Source of the DNA: [Mycobacterium] zoologicum
GTDB lineage: Bacteria > Actinomycetota > Actinomycetes > Mycobacteriales > Mycobacteriaceae
Direction: 5' to 3'
Assembly (NCBI RefSeq): GCF_020172665.1
Contig: NZ_CP083985.1
Coordinates: forward strand, 571,670 to 635,669
Length of the DNA stretch: 64,000 nt
The translations under genes and the position numbers were made by a program. The notes beneath the pieces are model-generated. The model did no database searches. It was not told where the DNA came from and saw only the letters and a list, made by a program, of their open reading frames with translations. Shown here in pieces: positions 20,757 through 29,852 of this stretch. How positions within the stretch are numbered: position 1 is the first letter of the stretch; each line of letters starts with the position of its first letter.

Positions 20757-22211
20757 TTACGCGACCAGCCAGAAGACGGCAAACCCCACCACCATCCCGG
20801 TTACGTTGGCGCACGCGTTGACGACGTCGTTGTCCACCCACCGCCACCCCGACGACGGCTGCGTGGGCGCGCCGCAGTGCAGGCGGTCCTCCACCGTGGC
20901 GCCGCAGGAGCCGCATAGGTAGCGCGCCTCCACGCCGGCGCCGATCAGGGTGTCCACCGCCGAGCCGGCGATCCCGGCCAGCAGACCGACGGGAATCATC
21001 GCCAGCCCGCCGAACACGGCGCCGAAGCATCCCACCGCCAGCGCGCCACCCACCGTCGCCGCCGAACCCAACGGCGAGATGGCCCCTGAGGTGCCCTTGG
21101 CGACGCGGCCGCGGGTCCGCACCGACACCGGATCCTGCTTGGAGAACCGGCCGATCTCCGAGGCCCACGAGTCGGCGATGCCGGCCGCGACCCCGCCGAT
21201 GGACACCGCGTACCAGAGCGGGTCACCGGTGAAGGCGTAACCGATCACCGGCACCAATACCGGAAGGCCGGCGTTCACCGCGACCTGACTCATGCTGCGC
21301 ATGCCGTCGGACCGAACCGGCCGCCGATACCCGGTGAGCACACTGGTCAGCGAGAAGAACAACGCGGCCGGGATGGTCCACCCCCACCCGCCGAGGCCGA
21401 CGGCGACACCGGCGATCAGGCCTCCGCATAGCGCACCCGGCAGATCAAGCCAGCGCATCCGGAGCATGAACGGCACTATGGCGCAGCCGAATACGGCCGC
21501 GGCCAGCCAGCGCAATGCGTCGTCGGTGGACAGTTCCTGGGCGACATGCAGCAGCAGCGCGACCCACGGCGTGATCAGCAGGTTGTCCGCCGCCGGCAGC
21601 ACCAGCAACTCGACGGCTGCGGTGGTCAACGCGACGAAGATCGACACTGTCACCGCCATGAACGAATTCAGTTCCAGCCACACGGTGCAGAACGTCCAGG
21701 ACACCGCGAACGCGATCGCCACGAACGCCACCGAACCTTCAAGTGTGCGCACCCCGCCGCCCGCGGTGACCTGGTGCCGCCCGAAGCGCTGACCGATCAG
21801 CGCCGCACCGGCGTCAGCCAGGCCCAGCACCACCACCCCGCCGGCGATGGCGACCCGGTCCGGCCAGAACGCCAGCGTCGCGAGCAGCGCCCCACCGGCG
21901 AACGCCACCAATCCGTAGTCCCGCGAACGGGTTCCGTCGAACACTCCCGGCACCGGAACCAGGCCGCGTTCCACGATGAACGCCAGCGCCAGTGTCGCCG
22001 CGGCGAGCACGCCGGCCACCACCGTGCCATTGGTCAGCTGGAAGGCGGCCACCGCCGCGAACAGCCCGCACAGCGCGTGCGGAATCTTGCGGGTCACCAA
22101 CGGCCCGGCGCCGCGGCGCGCCAGCATGCGACCGACCACGATCAGCACCAGCGCGATCAGCAGCGTTCCGCCGCCGGCAATGGCGAGGTCGCGAAGAACG
22201 GATTTGGTCAC
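20757..22211 (-). CDS. Fused phytol-kinase-like (VTE5) and DUF92 (VTE6-like) membrane protein
   Basis: A 484-residue polytopic membrane protein of two halves. Residues 1-210 match the CTP-dependent polyprenol/phytol kinase pattern: RKIPHALCG at 41-49, GLADAGAALIGQRFG at 130-144, RTLEGS at 155-160. Residues 215-484 match DUF92: GIADSWASEIG at 344-354, ISPLGSAAT near 378, and VDTLIGAGVEARYLC. A Cys-rich insert (CGSCGATVEDRLHC) follows. In plants VTE5 makes phytyl phosphate and VTE6 (DUF92) makes phytyl diphosphate, so the fusion could salvage a prenyl alcohol in two steps (inference). It lies where M. tuberculosis has the small Rv0463. Confidence 0.82.
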   Translation of the reverse strand: MTKSVLRDLAIAGGGTLLIALVLIVVGRMLARRGAGPLVTRKIPHALCGLFAAVAAFQLTNGTVVAGVLAAATLALAFIVERGLVPVPGVFDGTRSRDYGLVAFAGGALLATLAFWPDRVAIAGGVVVLGLADAGAALIGQRFGRHQVTAGGGVRTLEGSVAFVAIAFAVSWTFCTVWLELNSFMAVTVSIFVALTTAAVELLVLPAADNLLITPWVALLLHVAQELSTDDALRWLAAAVFGCAIVPFMLRMRWLDLPGALCGGLIAGVAVGLGGWGWTIPAALFFSLTSVLTGYRRPVRSDGMRSMSQVAVNAGLPVLVPVIGYAFTGDPLWYAVSIGGVAAGIADSWASEIGRFSKQDPVSVRTRGRVAKGTSGAISPLGSAATVGGALAVGCFGAVFGGLAMIPVGLLAGIAGSAVDTLIGAGVEARYLCGSCGATVEDRLHCGAPTQPSSGWRWVDNDVVNACANVTGMVVGFAVFWLVA

Positions 22212-22217
22212 GCAGCG

Positions 22218-22757
22218 CTACTCGTCGAAGTCCAGTGGGACCCGCAGCGCACTCAAGGTCGCGGCCAGCGCGTCGTATTGGGATGTCAGCATGACGAATT
22301 CGATCAGCCGGGGCCGATCCAGATGCTCGGCCAGCTGCGCCCAGGTGGCATCCGAGAGGGTGCGGGTCTGCACGAGTTCGTCGATGCCGGTCAGCATGAC
22401 GCGCTGGCGGTCGGTGAGCCCGGCCGCGCCGGGGCCTTCGAAGATGAGCTCCTGGGTGGCGTCGTCGATGCCGGCGGCGCGGGCCATCCGGCGATGGTGC
22501 TGCAGCTCGTACCGGCTGTCGCGCAGGTGGCCCACCCGCAAGATCACCAGTTCGGTGTCTTGGGTGGAGAGCTTGCCGCCGCGCATCAGCACACCGCCGA
22601 ACGGCAGCCAGGACCACATCAGCCGCTTGTGCTGGCCCAGTGTGGTGAACAGGTGCGCACGCGGCACACGCTGGCGGGCGGCGATGACTTTGCAGACCAC
22701 CCAGTTGGCGATGCCGAGGTCGCGCAGGCCGGGGGCTTCGGGGATACGTTCTGTCAC
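22218..22757 (-). CDS. Carboxymuconolactone decarboxylase/AhpD-like protein (Rv0464c-like)
   Basis: A 179-residue helical protein. The GTG start at 22757 overlaps the ramB stop as GTGA, so the two are translationally coupled. The CMD core is visible in ELVILRVGHLRDSRYELQHH, with a His-rich EHHR-type end but without the CxxC of true AhpD. That makes peroxidase activity doubtful. Upstream in-frame sequence belongs to ramB shadow. Conserved partner of ramB in mycobacteria by my recollection of gene order. Confidence 0.85.
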   Translation of the reverse strand: MTERIPEAPGLRDLGIANWVVCKVIAARQRVPRAHLFTTLGQHKRLMWSWLPFGGVLMRGGKLSTQDTELVILRVGHLRDSRYELQHHRRMARAAGIDDATQELIFEGPGAAGLTDRQRVMLTGIDELVQTRTLSDATWAQLAEHLDRPRLIEFVMLTSQYDALAATLSALRVPLDFDE

Positions 22758-24181
22758 TGCTGTTGCTTTACCAGATACGGCGACACCGTGCTGCGATGTT
22801 CGTTGAGATCCAGGTCGCGGCCCAGCGCCGGGAACGCCCGCTGCGGGCAGTTGTCGCGTTCGCAGACCCGGCAGCCCGCCCCGATCGGGGTGGCCGGGAC
22901 GTCGTGCCCGGCCTGCAGGTCGAGCCCCTCGGAGTAGACCAGGCGGTGGGCGTGCCGCAGTTCGCAACCCAGCCCGATCGCGAACGTCTTGTCGGGCTGG
23001 CCCCAGCGCGACGCCCGGCGTTCCACGGTGCGCGCCACCCACAGGTATTTTCTGCCGTCGGGCATCTCGGCGATCTGCACTTCGATCTTGCCCGGGTTGC
23101 CGAACGTCTCGTAGACGTTCCACAACGGGCAGGTACCCCCGCTGGACGAGAAGTGAAAACCGGTGGCCGACTGTCGTTTTGACATGTTTCCGGCTCGGTC
23201 CACCCGGACGAAGGAGAACGGCACGCCGCGCATCGACGGCCGCTGCATGGTGGACAGCCGGTGCGCGATGGTCTCGTAGCTGACCCGGTAGAACGCCGAC
23301 AGCCGCTCGATGTCGTAGCGGAACGTCTCGGCGCTGTCGTGGAACTGCCCGTAGGGCAACACGATCGCCGACGCGAAGTAGTTGGCCAGCCCCAGCCGGG
23401 CCAGCGTGCGGGAGTCCTTCGAGGTGAACTTGCCCTCTTCGACCAGGGCGGAGATCTGGTCGTCGAACTCCAGGTAGGCCAGCTCGGCGGCCATCTTGAA
23501 CACCCGCTGTCCCCAGGTCAGGTGGTGACCCATGTCCAGGGTGCGGGTGGCCGCGTCGTAGCGGTGCAGCACCGTCTCGCCCAGGTCGATCCGGCGGTTG
23601 ATCCGCACACCGTGCTTCTCGGTGAGCCGATTGGCCAACTCGACGGCCAGCTCGCCCTGATGCCGGCGCATCCGGGTGGCGAGTTCCTCTGCGGCGGTGT
23701 CTAATTCGTGCAGGTAGTTCTGCCGCTGATAGAAGTAATCCCGAACCTCCTCGTGCGGCATGGTGATGGCGCCGGTGCCGCTGCCGTCGGAGTAGCGTTC
23801 CTCGGTCGCCGCGGCCAGCTGCGCGGTGGTGATCCGGTAGCGACGGTGCAGGTTCACCATGGCCCGCGCCAATTTCGGGTGTGCGCTGACCAGTTCGGCC
23901 ACCTCGGCCAATTCCACGTTGAGGTCCAGATCGCGATCCATGGCGACCTCGCGCAGTTCGGCGACCAGCCGGGTGTCGTCGTGGGAGGCGAAGAAGGTGG
24001 CGTCCACCCCGAACACCTCGGTGATGCGCAGCAGCACCGCCACCGTCAGCGGCCGGACGTCGTGTTCGATCTGGTTGAGGTAGCTCGGGGAGATGTCCAG
24101 CATCTGCGCCAGGGCCGCCTGGCTGAACCCGCGCTCACTGCGCAATTGACGCACTCGGGAGCCGACATAGGTCTTGGCCAC
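22754..24181 (-). CDS. ramB: Glyoxylate-shunt transcriptional regulator RamB (Rv0465c-like)
   Basis: A 475-residue XRE/IrrE-type regulator. GTG start gives VAKTYVGSRVRQLRSERGFS, identical in outline to M. tuberculosis RamB. The HTH covers about residues 10-65 (QAALAQMLDISPSYLNQIEH). A degenerate IrrE-like domain and a Cys-containing C-terminus (GAGCRVCERDNCPQRAFP) follow. In mycobacteria and corynebacteria RamB represses isocitrate lyase on glucose. Its likely target icl lies 1.2 kb away with candidate sites. Confidence 0.93.
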   Translation of the reverse strand: MAKTYVGSRVRQLRSERGFSQAALAQMLDISPSYLNQIEHDVRPLTVAVLLRITEVFGVDATFFASHDDTRLVAELREVAMDRDLDLNVELAEVAELVSAHPKLARAMVNLHRRYRITTAQLAAATEERYSDGSGTGAITMPHEEVRDYFYQRQNYLHELDTAAEELATRMRRHQGELAVELANRLTEKHGVRINRRIDLGETVLHRYDAATRTLDMGHHLTWGQRVFKMAAELAYLEFDDQISALVEEGKFTSKDSRTLARLGLANYFASAIVLPYGQFHDSAETFRYDIERLSAFYRVSYETIAHRLSTMQRPSMRGVPFSFVRVDRAGNMSKRQSATGFHFSSSGGTCPLWNVYETFGNPGKIEVQIAEMPDGRKYLWVARTVERRASRWGQPDKTFAIGLGCELRHAHRLVYSEGLDLQAGHDVPATPIGAGCRVCERDNCPQRAFPALGRDLDLNEHRSTVSPYLVKQQQ

Positions 24182-24263
24182 CCAGCCGAGGCTACCCGCT
24201 GCGAAGGCGGTATTCGCAGTGTTGGCATGGCATGATCGCTCAGGGAAAACCAGGGGAGCGTCG

Positions 24264-25082
24264 ATGCAGCAGACAGATGAGCCGACCGGTCTGGCCAAGG
24301 TTTTGATGCCGGTGCCGGACCCGCACCCCGACGTGTTCGACCGGCAGTGGCCGCTGCGGGTCGCCGACATCGACCGCACCGGCCGGCTGCGCTTAGACGG
24401 CGCCGCCCGCTACAGCCAGGACATCGGCCAGGATCAGCTGCGCGAGGGCGGCTACCAGGACGTTCACCCGCTGTGGATCGTGCGCCGGACGATGATCGAC
24501 CTGATCGCGCCGATCGAATTCCAGGACATGCTGCGGGTCCGACGCTGGTGTTCGGGAACGTCGAGTCGCTGGTGCGAGATGCGGGTGCGCATCGACGGGA
24601 AGCGCGGTGGCGGCTTGATCGAGGCCGAGTCGTTCTGGATCAACATCAACCGGGAGACCCGGGGGCCATCGCTGCTCGTCGAGGATTTCCAGGCCGGGCT
24701 CAAGCGCACCACCAGCGTCGACCGGCTGCGCTGGAAGGCCTACCTGAAGGCCGGTGGCCGCGAAGACGCGGCGGAGATTCACCACTACCCGGTCCGCTTC
24801 ACCGACATCGACCTGTTCGACCACATGAACAACTCGGTGTACTGGACCGTGGTCGAGGACTACCTGTCGAGTTACCCGGAACTGCTCAAGGCTCCGTTGC
24901 GGGTCACCTTGGAGCATGAGGCGCCGGTGGCGCTGGCGGACAAACTGGAGATCGCCTCGCACGTCCACCCGGCCGGATCGACAGATCAGTTCGGCCCCGA
25001 ACTGGTCGATCGCACTGTTAGAACGCTCACATACCTGGTCGGCGACGAGGTCAAGGCGCTGGCCGCGATCTTCCCGCTGTAA
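24264..25082 (+). CDS. Acyl-ACP thioesterase-family protein (Rv0466-like)
   Basis: A 272-residue double hot-dog protein. The start at 24264 has AGGGGAG about 8 bp upstream and matches the family start with KVLMPVPDPHPDVFDRQWPL. The second hot-dog holds the thioesterase motif RFTDIDLFDHMNNSVYW, with the catalytic Asp/Asn-His set. It probably releases fatty acid from acyl carriers. Divergent from ramB and upstream of icl, as in M. tuberculosis. Confidence 0.88.
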   Translation: MQQTDEPTGLAKVLMPVPDPHPDVFDRQWPLRVADIDRTGRLRLDGAARYSQDIGQDQLREGGYQDVHPLWIVRRTMIDLIAPIEFQDMLRVRRWCSGTSSRWCEMRVRIDGKRGGGLIEAESFWININRETRGPSLLVEDFQAGLKRTTSVDRLRWKAYLKAGGREDAAEIHHYPVRFTDIDLFDHMNNSVYWTVVEDYLSSYPELLKAPLRVTLEHEAPVALADKLEIASHVHPAGSTDQFGPELVDRTVRTLTYLVGDEVKALAAIFPL

Positions 25083-25195
25083 CACGTTCTAGTCAGTACG
25101 GGCGTACTGCTGAAAACGGCGCTGAGCTGTGCAGACTTGTTACCGATCGGTAGCTTAGCCGCCGGTTTCCATGACGGCCGCTCCGGCGTTTCTTC

Positions 25196-25241
25196 GCAAC
25201 CTTTGCAATCCGTGTCGATGCAACTAGCGGAACTTGGCAAT
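25196..25241. promoter_or_regulatory. Two candidate RamB-binding sites upstream of icl
   Basis: GCAACCTTTGCAATC (25196-25210) and GGAACTTGGCAAT (25229-25241) resemble the corynebacterial RamB consensus (A/G)AACTTTGCAAA. They lie about 135-180 bp before the icl start, in the 292-bp gap after the thioesterase gene. Function is inferred from similarity and from ramB being nearby. The rest of the gap shows no gene. Confidence 0.45.
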
Positions 25242-25374
25242 GGAAACGGCTGGACCTGGGCAGATGTGCTGTGCCAAGGTCGGCTTAACACACCAGTGAA
25301 TCGATCGGGGTGTTAGCAAGTCCGGCAAGCTCCGGTGGTCCCCGGCCGATCGATAACGCAAAAGGAGCGCATCC

Positions 25375-26661
25375 ATGTCGACCGTTGGCACGCCGAAGAG
25401 CGCAGAGCAGATCCAGCACGACTGGGACCACAACCCCCGGTGGAAGGGCGTCACCCGCACCTACACCCCGGCCGACGTCGTCGCGCTGCAGGGCCACGTC
25501 GTCGAGGAGAGCACGCTGGCTCGCCGCGGCGCCGAGGTGCTCTGGGAGCAGCTCCACAGCATGGACTACATCAACGCCCTGGGCGCGCTGACCGGCAACA
25601 TGGCCGTCCAGCAGGTCCGGGCCGGCCTCAAGGCCATCTACCTGTCCGGGTGGCAGGTCGCCGGTGACGCCAACCTGTCCGGCCACACCTACCCCGACCA
25701 GAGCCTGTACCCGGCCAACTCGGTGCCGCAGGTGGTGCGCCGGATCAACAACGCGCTGCTGCGCGCCGACGAGATCGCCAAGGTCGAGGGCGACACCTCG
25801 GTGGACAACTGGCTGGCTCCGATCGTCGCCGACGGTGAGGCCGGCTTCGGTGGTGCGCTCAACGTCTACGAGCTGCAGAAGGCGATGATCGCCGCGGGTG
25901 TCGCCGGCAGCCACTGGGAGGACCAGCTGGCCTCGGAGAAGAAGTGTGGCCACCTGGGCGGCAAGGTGCTGATCCCGACCCAGCAGCACATCCGCACTTT
26001 GACGTCTGCCCGGCTCGCTGCTGACGTGGCCGACGTCCCGACCGTGGTGATCGCGCGCACCGACGCCGAGGCCGCGACCCTGATCACCTCCGACGTCGAC
26101 GAGCGCGACCAGCCGTTCATCACCGGTGACCGGACCGCTGAGGGCTTCTACCGGGTGAAGAACGGCCTGGAGCCGTGCATCGCCCGCGCCAAGGCCTACG
26201 CCCCCTACGCCGACCTGATCTGGATGGAGACCGGCACCCCGGACCTGGAGCTGGCGCGCAAGTTCGCCGAGGGCGTCAAGAGCGAGTTCCCCGACCAGAT
26301 GCTGGCCTACAACTGCTCGCCGTCGTTCAACTGGAAGCAGCACCTGGACGACGCGACCATCGCCAAGTTCCAGAACGAGCTGGGTGCCATGGGATTCAAG
26401 TTCCAGTTCATCACGCTGGCCGGCTTCCACGCCCTGAACTACTCGATGTTCGATCTGGCCCACGGCTACGCCCGCAAGCAGATGAGCGCCTACGTAGAGC
26501 TGCAGGAGCGCGAGTTCGCCGCCGAGGAGCGCGGCTACACCGCCACCAAGCACCAGCGCGAGGTCGGTGCCGGCTACTTCGACCGGATCGCCACCACCGT
26601 GGACCCGACCTCGTCGACCACCGCGCTGGCCGGTTCCACCGAAGAGGGCCAGTTCCACTAG
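25375..26661 (+). CDS. icl1: Isocitrate lyase (Rv0467-like)
   Basis: A 428-residue cytoplasmic enzyme that splits isocitrate into glyoxylate and succinate. The active-site motif [17 protein letters not shown] is present near residue 190. The family start [20 protein letters not shown] and the substrate-binding [12 protein letters not shown] are present. A good AAAGGAG site precedes ATG 25375. This is the short Icl1 type, needed for growth on fatty acids, and is likely under RamB control. Confidence 0.97.
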   Translation: MSTVGTPKSAEQIQHDWDHNPRWKGVTRTYTPADVVALQGHVVEESTLARRGAEVLWEQLHSMDYINALGALTGNMAVQQVRAGLKAIYLSGWQVAGDANLSGHTYPDQSLYPANSVPQVVRRINNALLRADEIAKVEGDTSVDNWLAPIVADGEAGFGGALNVYELQKAMIAAGVAGSHWEDQLASEKKCGHLGGKVLIPTQQHIRTLTSARLAADVADVPTVVIARTDAEAATLITSDVDERDQPFITGDRTAEGFYRVKNGLEPCIARAKAYAPYADLIWMETGTPDLELARKFAEGVKSEFPDQMLAYNCSPSFNWKQHLDDATIAKFQNELGAMGFKFQFITLAGFHALNYSMFDLAHGYARKQMSAYVELQEREFAAEERGYTATKHQREVGAGYFDRIATTVDPTSSTTALAGSTEEGQFH

Positions 26662-26668
26662 GTCTCCG

Positions 26669-26734
26669 GCCGCGAGCGTGCACAGTTGTACGGTGTTTCC
26701 CACGTGGAGCCGGACAACTGTGCACGCTCGCGGC
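26669..26734. repeat. Intergenic palindromic repeat between icl1 and fadB2
   Basis: A 21-bp perfect inverted repeat: left arm GCCGCGAGCGTGCACAGTTGT (one base beyond CCGCGAGCGTGCACAGTTGT at 26670-26689), with its complement at 26714-26734 and a 24-nt loop. It begins 7 bp after the icl1 stop and ends 16 bp before fadB2. Similar 'CGAGCGTGCA' hairpins occur as dispersed repeats in mycobacterial intergenic regions, from memory. It lacks a U-tract, so it may process or stabilise mRNA rather than terminate. Confidence 0.85.
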
Positions 26735-26750
26735 ATAGAAAGGGAGTGAC

Positions 26751-27605
26751 GTGTCGATCCAACGAGTAGGTGTGATCGGAGCCGGCCAGATGGGCGCGGG
26801 CATCGCTGAGGTGTCCGCCCGGGCCGGTGTCGACGTGAAGGTGTTCGAGACCACCGACGCACTGGTCACCGCGGGCCGGGGCCGCATCGTCAAGTCGCTC
26901 GACCGTGGCGTGAGTGCCGGCAAGATCACCGAGCGCGAGCGCGACGACGCCGTCGGCAACCTGACCTTCACCACCGATCTGGCCGATCTGGCCGACCGGC
27001 AGCTGGTGATCGAGGCCGTCATCGAAGACGACACGGTCAAGTCCAAGATCTTCGCCGAGCTGGACCGGGTGATCACCGACCCGGACGCAGTGCTGGCGTC
27101 GAACACGTCGTCCATCCCGATCATGAAGATCGCCGCCGCCACCAAGAACCCGCAGCGGGTGCTGGGCCTGCACTTCTTCAACCCCGTCCCGGTGCTGCCG
27201 CTGGTCGAGCTGGTCAGCACGCTGGTCACCGACGACGCCGCCGCCGCGCGCACCGAGGAGTTCGCCAGTGCGGTGCTGGGCAAGCAGGTGGTGCGCTGTT
27301 CGGACCGCTCCGGCTTCGTGGTGAACGCCCTGCTGGTGCCCTACCTGCTCGCCGCGGTTCGCATGCTCGAGTCCGGATTCGCCACCGTCGCCGACATCGA
27401 CAAGGCGATCGTCGCCGGTCTGTCGCACCCGATGGGACCGCTGCGGCTGTCCGACCTGGTCGGCCTGGACACCCTCAAGCTGATCGCGGACAAGATGTAC
27501 GAAGAGTTCAAGGAGCCGCTCTACGCCGCGCCGCCACTGTTGCTGCGCATGGTCGAGGCCGGTCAGCTCGGCAAGAAGTCCGGTCGGGGCTTCTACACGT
27601 ACTGA
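26751..27605 (+). CDS. fadB2: 3-hydroxybutyryl-CoA dehydrogenase (Rv0468-like)
   Basis: A 284-residue NAD-dependent dehydrogenase. The Rossmann motif VGVIGAGQMGAGIAEVSA is at residues 5-22. The catalytic His is in LGLHFFNPVPVLPLVE, and the C-terminal dimer domain contains SGFVVNALLVPYLL. It oxidises 3-hydroxyacyl-CoA, chiefly hydroxybutyryl-CoA. GTG start with GGGAG upstream. Its stop is 3 bp from the convergent madR stop, with no umaA/pcaA in between. Confidence 0.94.
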   Translation: MSIQRVGVIGAGQMGAGIAEVSARAGVDVKVFETTDALVTAGRGRIVKSLDRGVSAGKITERERDDAVGNLTFTTDLADLADRQLVIEAVIEDDTVKSKIFAELDRVITDPDAVLASNTSSIPIMKIAAATKNPQRVLGLHFFNPVPVLPLVELVSTLVTDDAAAARTEEFASAVLGKQVVRCSDRSGFVVNALLVPYLLAAVRMLESGFATVADIDKAIVAGLSHPMGPLRLSDLVGLDTLKLIADKMYEEFKEPLYAAPPLLLRMVEAGQLGKKSGRGFYTY

Positions 27606-27608
27606 CCG

Positions 27609-28322
27609 CTACTGGGCGTCGCGCTCCCGTCGCCACGGCAATCTCGGCGACGGGTGCGGCGCACTGTTGAACTGCTCGCGCGAACCGCCGACCTCGACGA
27701 TGCCGTACAACGCGCTCCAGGCGAACATGGTCAGGTAGTCGATCAGCTCGTCGGCGGTCATCCGCGGGTTCAGTAGCCAGGAGTGGGTGGCTAGCTGCAC
27801 TGCGCCGACGATCATGTAGGACCATGGCTCGGCGCCGCTGGTATCCATCCCGACCTGGTTCATCCGGATCCGCAGCATGACGGCGAGCATGCGCGCGATG
27901 ATCCGCTCGGAGTCGGCGATCACCTTGCTCTTGGCCGCGGAGCTGTTGGCCATCACGAAGCGATACGGCTCGGGTTCGGACGCCACGGTGTCGACATAGA
28001 CCCGGATGATCTCGCGGGTCAGGTCGAAACCGTCCAGATTCGACGACAGCGCCTTGGCCATGTTCGGGATCAGCGTGGCCTGCGTGAAGCGCATCATCAC
28101 CGCGGTGGTCAGATCGTTTTTGTCGACGAAGTAGCGGTACAGCACCGTCTTGGACACGCCGATCTCACCGGCGATCTCATCCATGCTCACATACTGGCCG
28201 CGACGCCGGATCGCCTCGATGGTGCCGTCGATCAGATCATTGCGGCGCTCGACCTTGTGCTGGTGCCAGCGCCGCTTCCTACCGTCGGTTTTGGCGCCAC
28301 CGGTCCTGAGCTGATCTGCCAC
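27609..28322 (-). CDS. madR: TetR-family regulator MadR (Rv0472c-like)
   Basis: A 237-residue regulator with GTG start at 28322. The TetR HTH is at about residues 25-75 (MDEIAGEIGVSKTVLYRYFV). The ligand-binding domain follows. Position and sequence match Rv0472c, reported as MadR, which represses the mycolate desaturase genes desA1/desA2 and senses acyl-CoA. A frame continuing upstream of the GTG is noise over the divergent DUF445 promoter. Confidence 0.85.
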   Translation of the reverse strand: MADQLRTGGAKTDGRKRRWHQHKVERRNDLIDGTIEAIRRRGQYVSMDEIAGEIGVSKTVLYRYFVDKNDLTTAVMMRFTQATLIPNMAKALSSNLDGFDLTREIIRVYVDTVASEPEPYRFVMANSSAAKSKVIADSERIIARMLAVMLRIRMNQVGMDTSGAEPWSYMIVGAVQLATHSWLLNPRMTADELIDYLTMFAWSALYGIVEVGGSREQFNSAPHPSPRLPWRRERDAQ

Positions 28323-28426
28323 TGTTATGGATTCCCATTCGCTAGACGCTATAGATAATACGGGCCCGTACAGCAAACTTTGTGAGCTGGTAACAGTTAC
28401 CGGCGGCTGAGATAGCGGATGATGGT

Positions 28427-29764
28427 GTGGTGGTTCCTCGAGAGAACAACTCGAAGTGGGCGCGGGCGGCGGACACCGTTCAGTCGCTGGCGGAGTCCTT
28501 TGCCGACGCCGATCCGGTGGCCGACGCCGCGAGATTGCGCGACCTGCGCAGGATGAAAGTGGTGGCACTGAGCTTCCTGCTCGGGGCCACCGTCGTCTTC
28601 CTGGTCTGCCGCTGGGCGCAGTCCGGCGGCGGCGCCGCGACGTGGGTGGGCTACGTCGGTGCGGCCGCCGAGGCCGGCATGGTCGGTGCGTTGGCGGACT
28701 GGTTCGCGGTCACCGCGCTGTTCAAGCACCCGCTGGGCATCCCGATCCCGCACACCGCGATCATCAAACGTAAGAAGGATCAGCTCGGCGAGGGCCTGGG
28801 CACCTTCGTGCGGGAGAACTTCCTGTCGCCGCCGGTGATCGAGACCAAGCTGCGCGACGCCCAGATCGCCAGCCGGCTGGGCAAGTGGCTCTCGGAGCAG
28901 GAGCACGCCGAGCGGGTGGCCGCCGAGACCGCGACCATGCTGCGGGTGCTCGTCGAACTGTTGCGGGACGACGAAGTCGCCTATGTCATCGACCGAATGA
29001 TCGTGCGGCGCATCGCTGAACCGCACTGGGGACCGCCGGTCGGTCGGATGCTGGGCACCCTGCTCGCCGAGCATCGGCAGGAGGCATTGATCCAACTGCT
29101 GGCCGACCGGGCGTTCCAGTGGTCGCTCAACGCCGGCGAAGTCATCCAGCGGGTGGTGGAGCGCGATTCACCGACGTGGTCGCCGAGGTTCGTCGACCAC
29201 CTGGTGGGCGATCGCATCCACCGTGAGCTCATGGATTTCACCGACAAGGTGCGCCGCAATCCCGACCATGAACTGCGCCGCAATGCGACTCGCTTCTTGT
29301 TCGAGTTCGCCAACGACCTGCAGCACGACCCGGCGACCATTGCGAAAGCGGACTCGGTCAAGGACCAGGTGATGGCGCGCGAAGAGGTCGCCAAAGCGGC
29401 GGCGACGGCGTGGGCGACCCTGAAGCGATACGTGCTCGAAGGCGTCGACGATCCGTCGGGGGCCCTGCGGACCCGCATCGCCGCCGCGGTAGTGCAGATC
29501 GGTGAGTCACTGCGCGACGACGTTGAACTGCGCGACAAGGTGGACAACTGGATCGTGCGGGCCGCCCAACATCTGGTGGGCCATTACGGGGTGGAGATCA
29601 CCGCGATCATCACCGAGACCATAGAGCGCTGGGACGCCGACGAGGCCAGCCGGCGAATCGAATTGCACGTCGGGCGCGATCTGCAGTTCATCCGGATCAA
29701 CGGCACCGTGGTTGGCTCGCTGGCCGGGCTGGCCATCTACGCCATAGCTCAACTTATGTTCTGA
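28427..29764 (+). CDS. DUF445 membrane protein (Rv0473-like)
   Basis: A 445-residue protein. After a basic N-terminus and two transmembrane segments (about residues 45-62 and 72-95) comes the DUF445 signature GALADWFAVTALFKHPLGIP. A long helical cytoplasmic or periplasmic domain follows, then a C-terminal membrane segment (VVGSLAGLAIYAIAQLMF). Function not established. GTG start; same order as M. tuberculosis. Confidence 0.88.
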   Translation: MVVPRENNSKWARAADTVQSLAESFADADPVADAARLRDLRRMKVVALSFLLGATVVFLVCRWAQSGGGAATWVGYVGAAAEAGMVGALADWFAVTALFKHPLGIPIPHTAIIKRKKDQLGEGLGTFVRENFLSPPVIETKLRDAQIASRLGKWLSEQEHAERVAAETATMLRVLVELLRDDEVAYVIDRMIVRRIAEPHWGPPVGRMLGTLLAEHRQEALIQLLADRAFQWSLNAGEVIQRVVERDSPTWSPRFVDHLVGDRIHRELMDFTDKVRRNPDHELRRNATRFLFEFANDLQHDPATIAKADSVKDQVMAREEVAKAAATAWATLKRYVLEGVDDPSGALRTRIAAAVVQIGESLRDDVELRDKVDNWIVRAAQHLVGHYGVEITAIITETIERWDADEASRRIELHVGRDLQFIRINGTVVGSLAGLAIYAIAQLMF

Positions 29765-29777
29765 CCTGCGCTAGCAG

Positions 29778-29826
29778 AGTGCTTGCAAAAGTTAGCACTT
29801 GCCCTTATCGTGGTTGCTGTCAGCAA
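29778..29826. promoter_or_regulatory. Inverted repeats upstream of the Rv0474-like regulator
   Basis: AGTGCT at 29778-29783 and AGCACT at 29794-29799 form an inverted repeat with 10-bp spacer. TTGCTGTCAGCAA (29814-29826) is a second dyad. Both sit between the DUF445 stop and the XRE regulator start at 29853. They could be the autoregulatory operator of that HTH protein. Half-site order is opposite to a CIRCE element. Confidence 0.45.
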
Positions 29827-29852
29827 GCAACAGTCCACGGAAGGGGTCACCG

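Noticed and set aside
29778..29799. CIRCE heat-shock operator
   Set aside because: Half-sites are in the opposite order (AGTGCT before AGCACT) and no chaperone gene follows.
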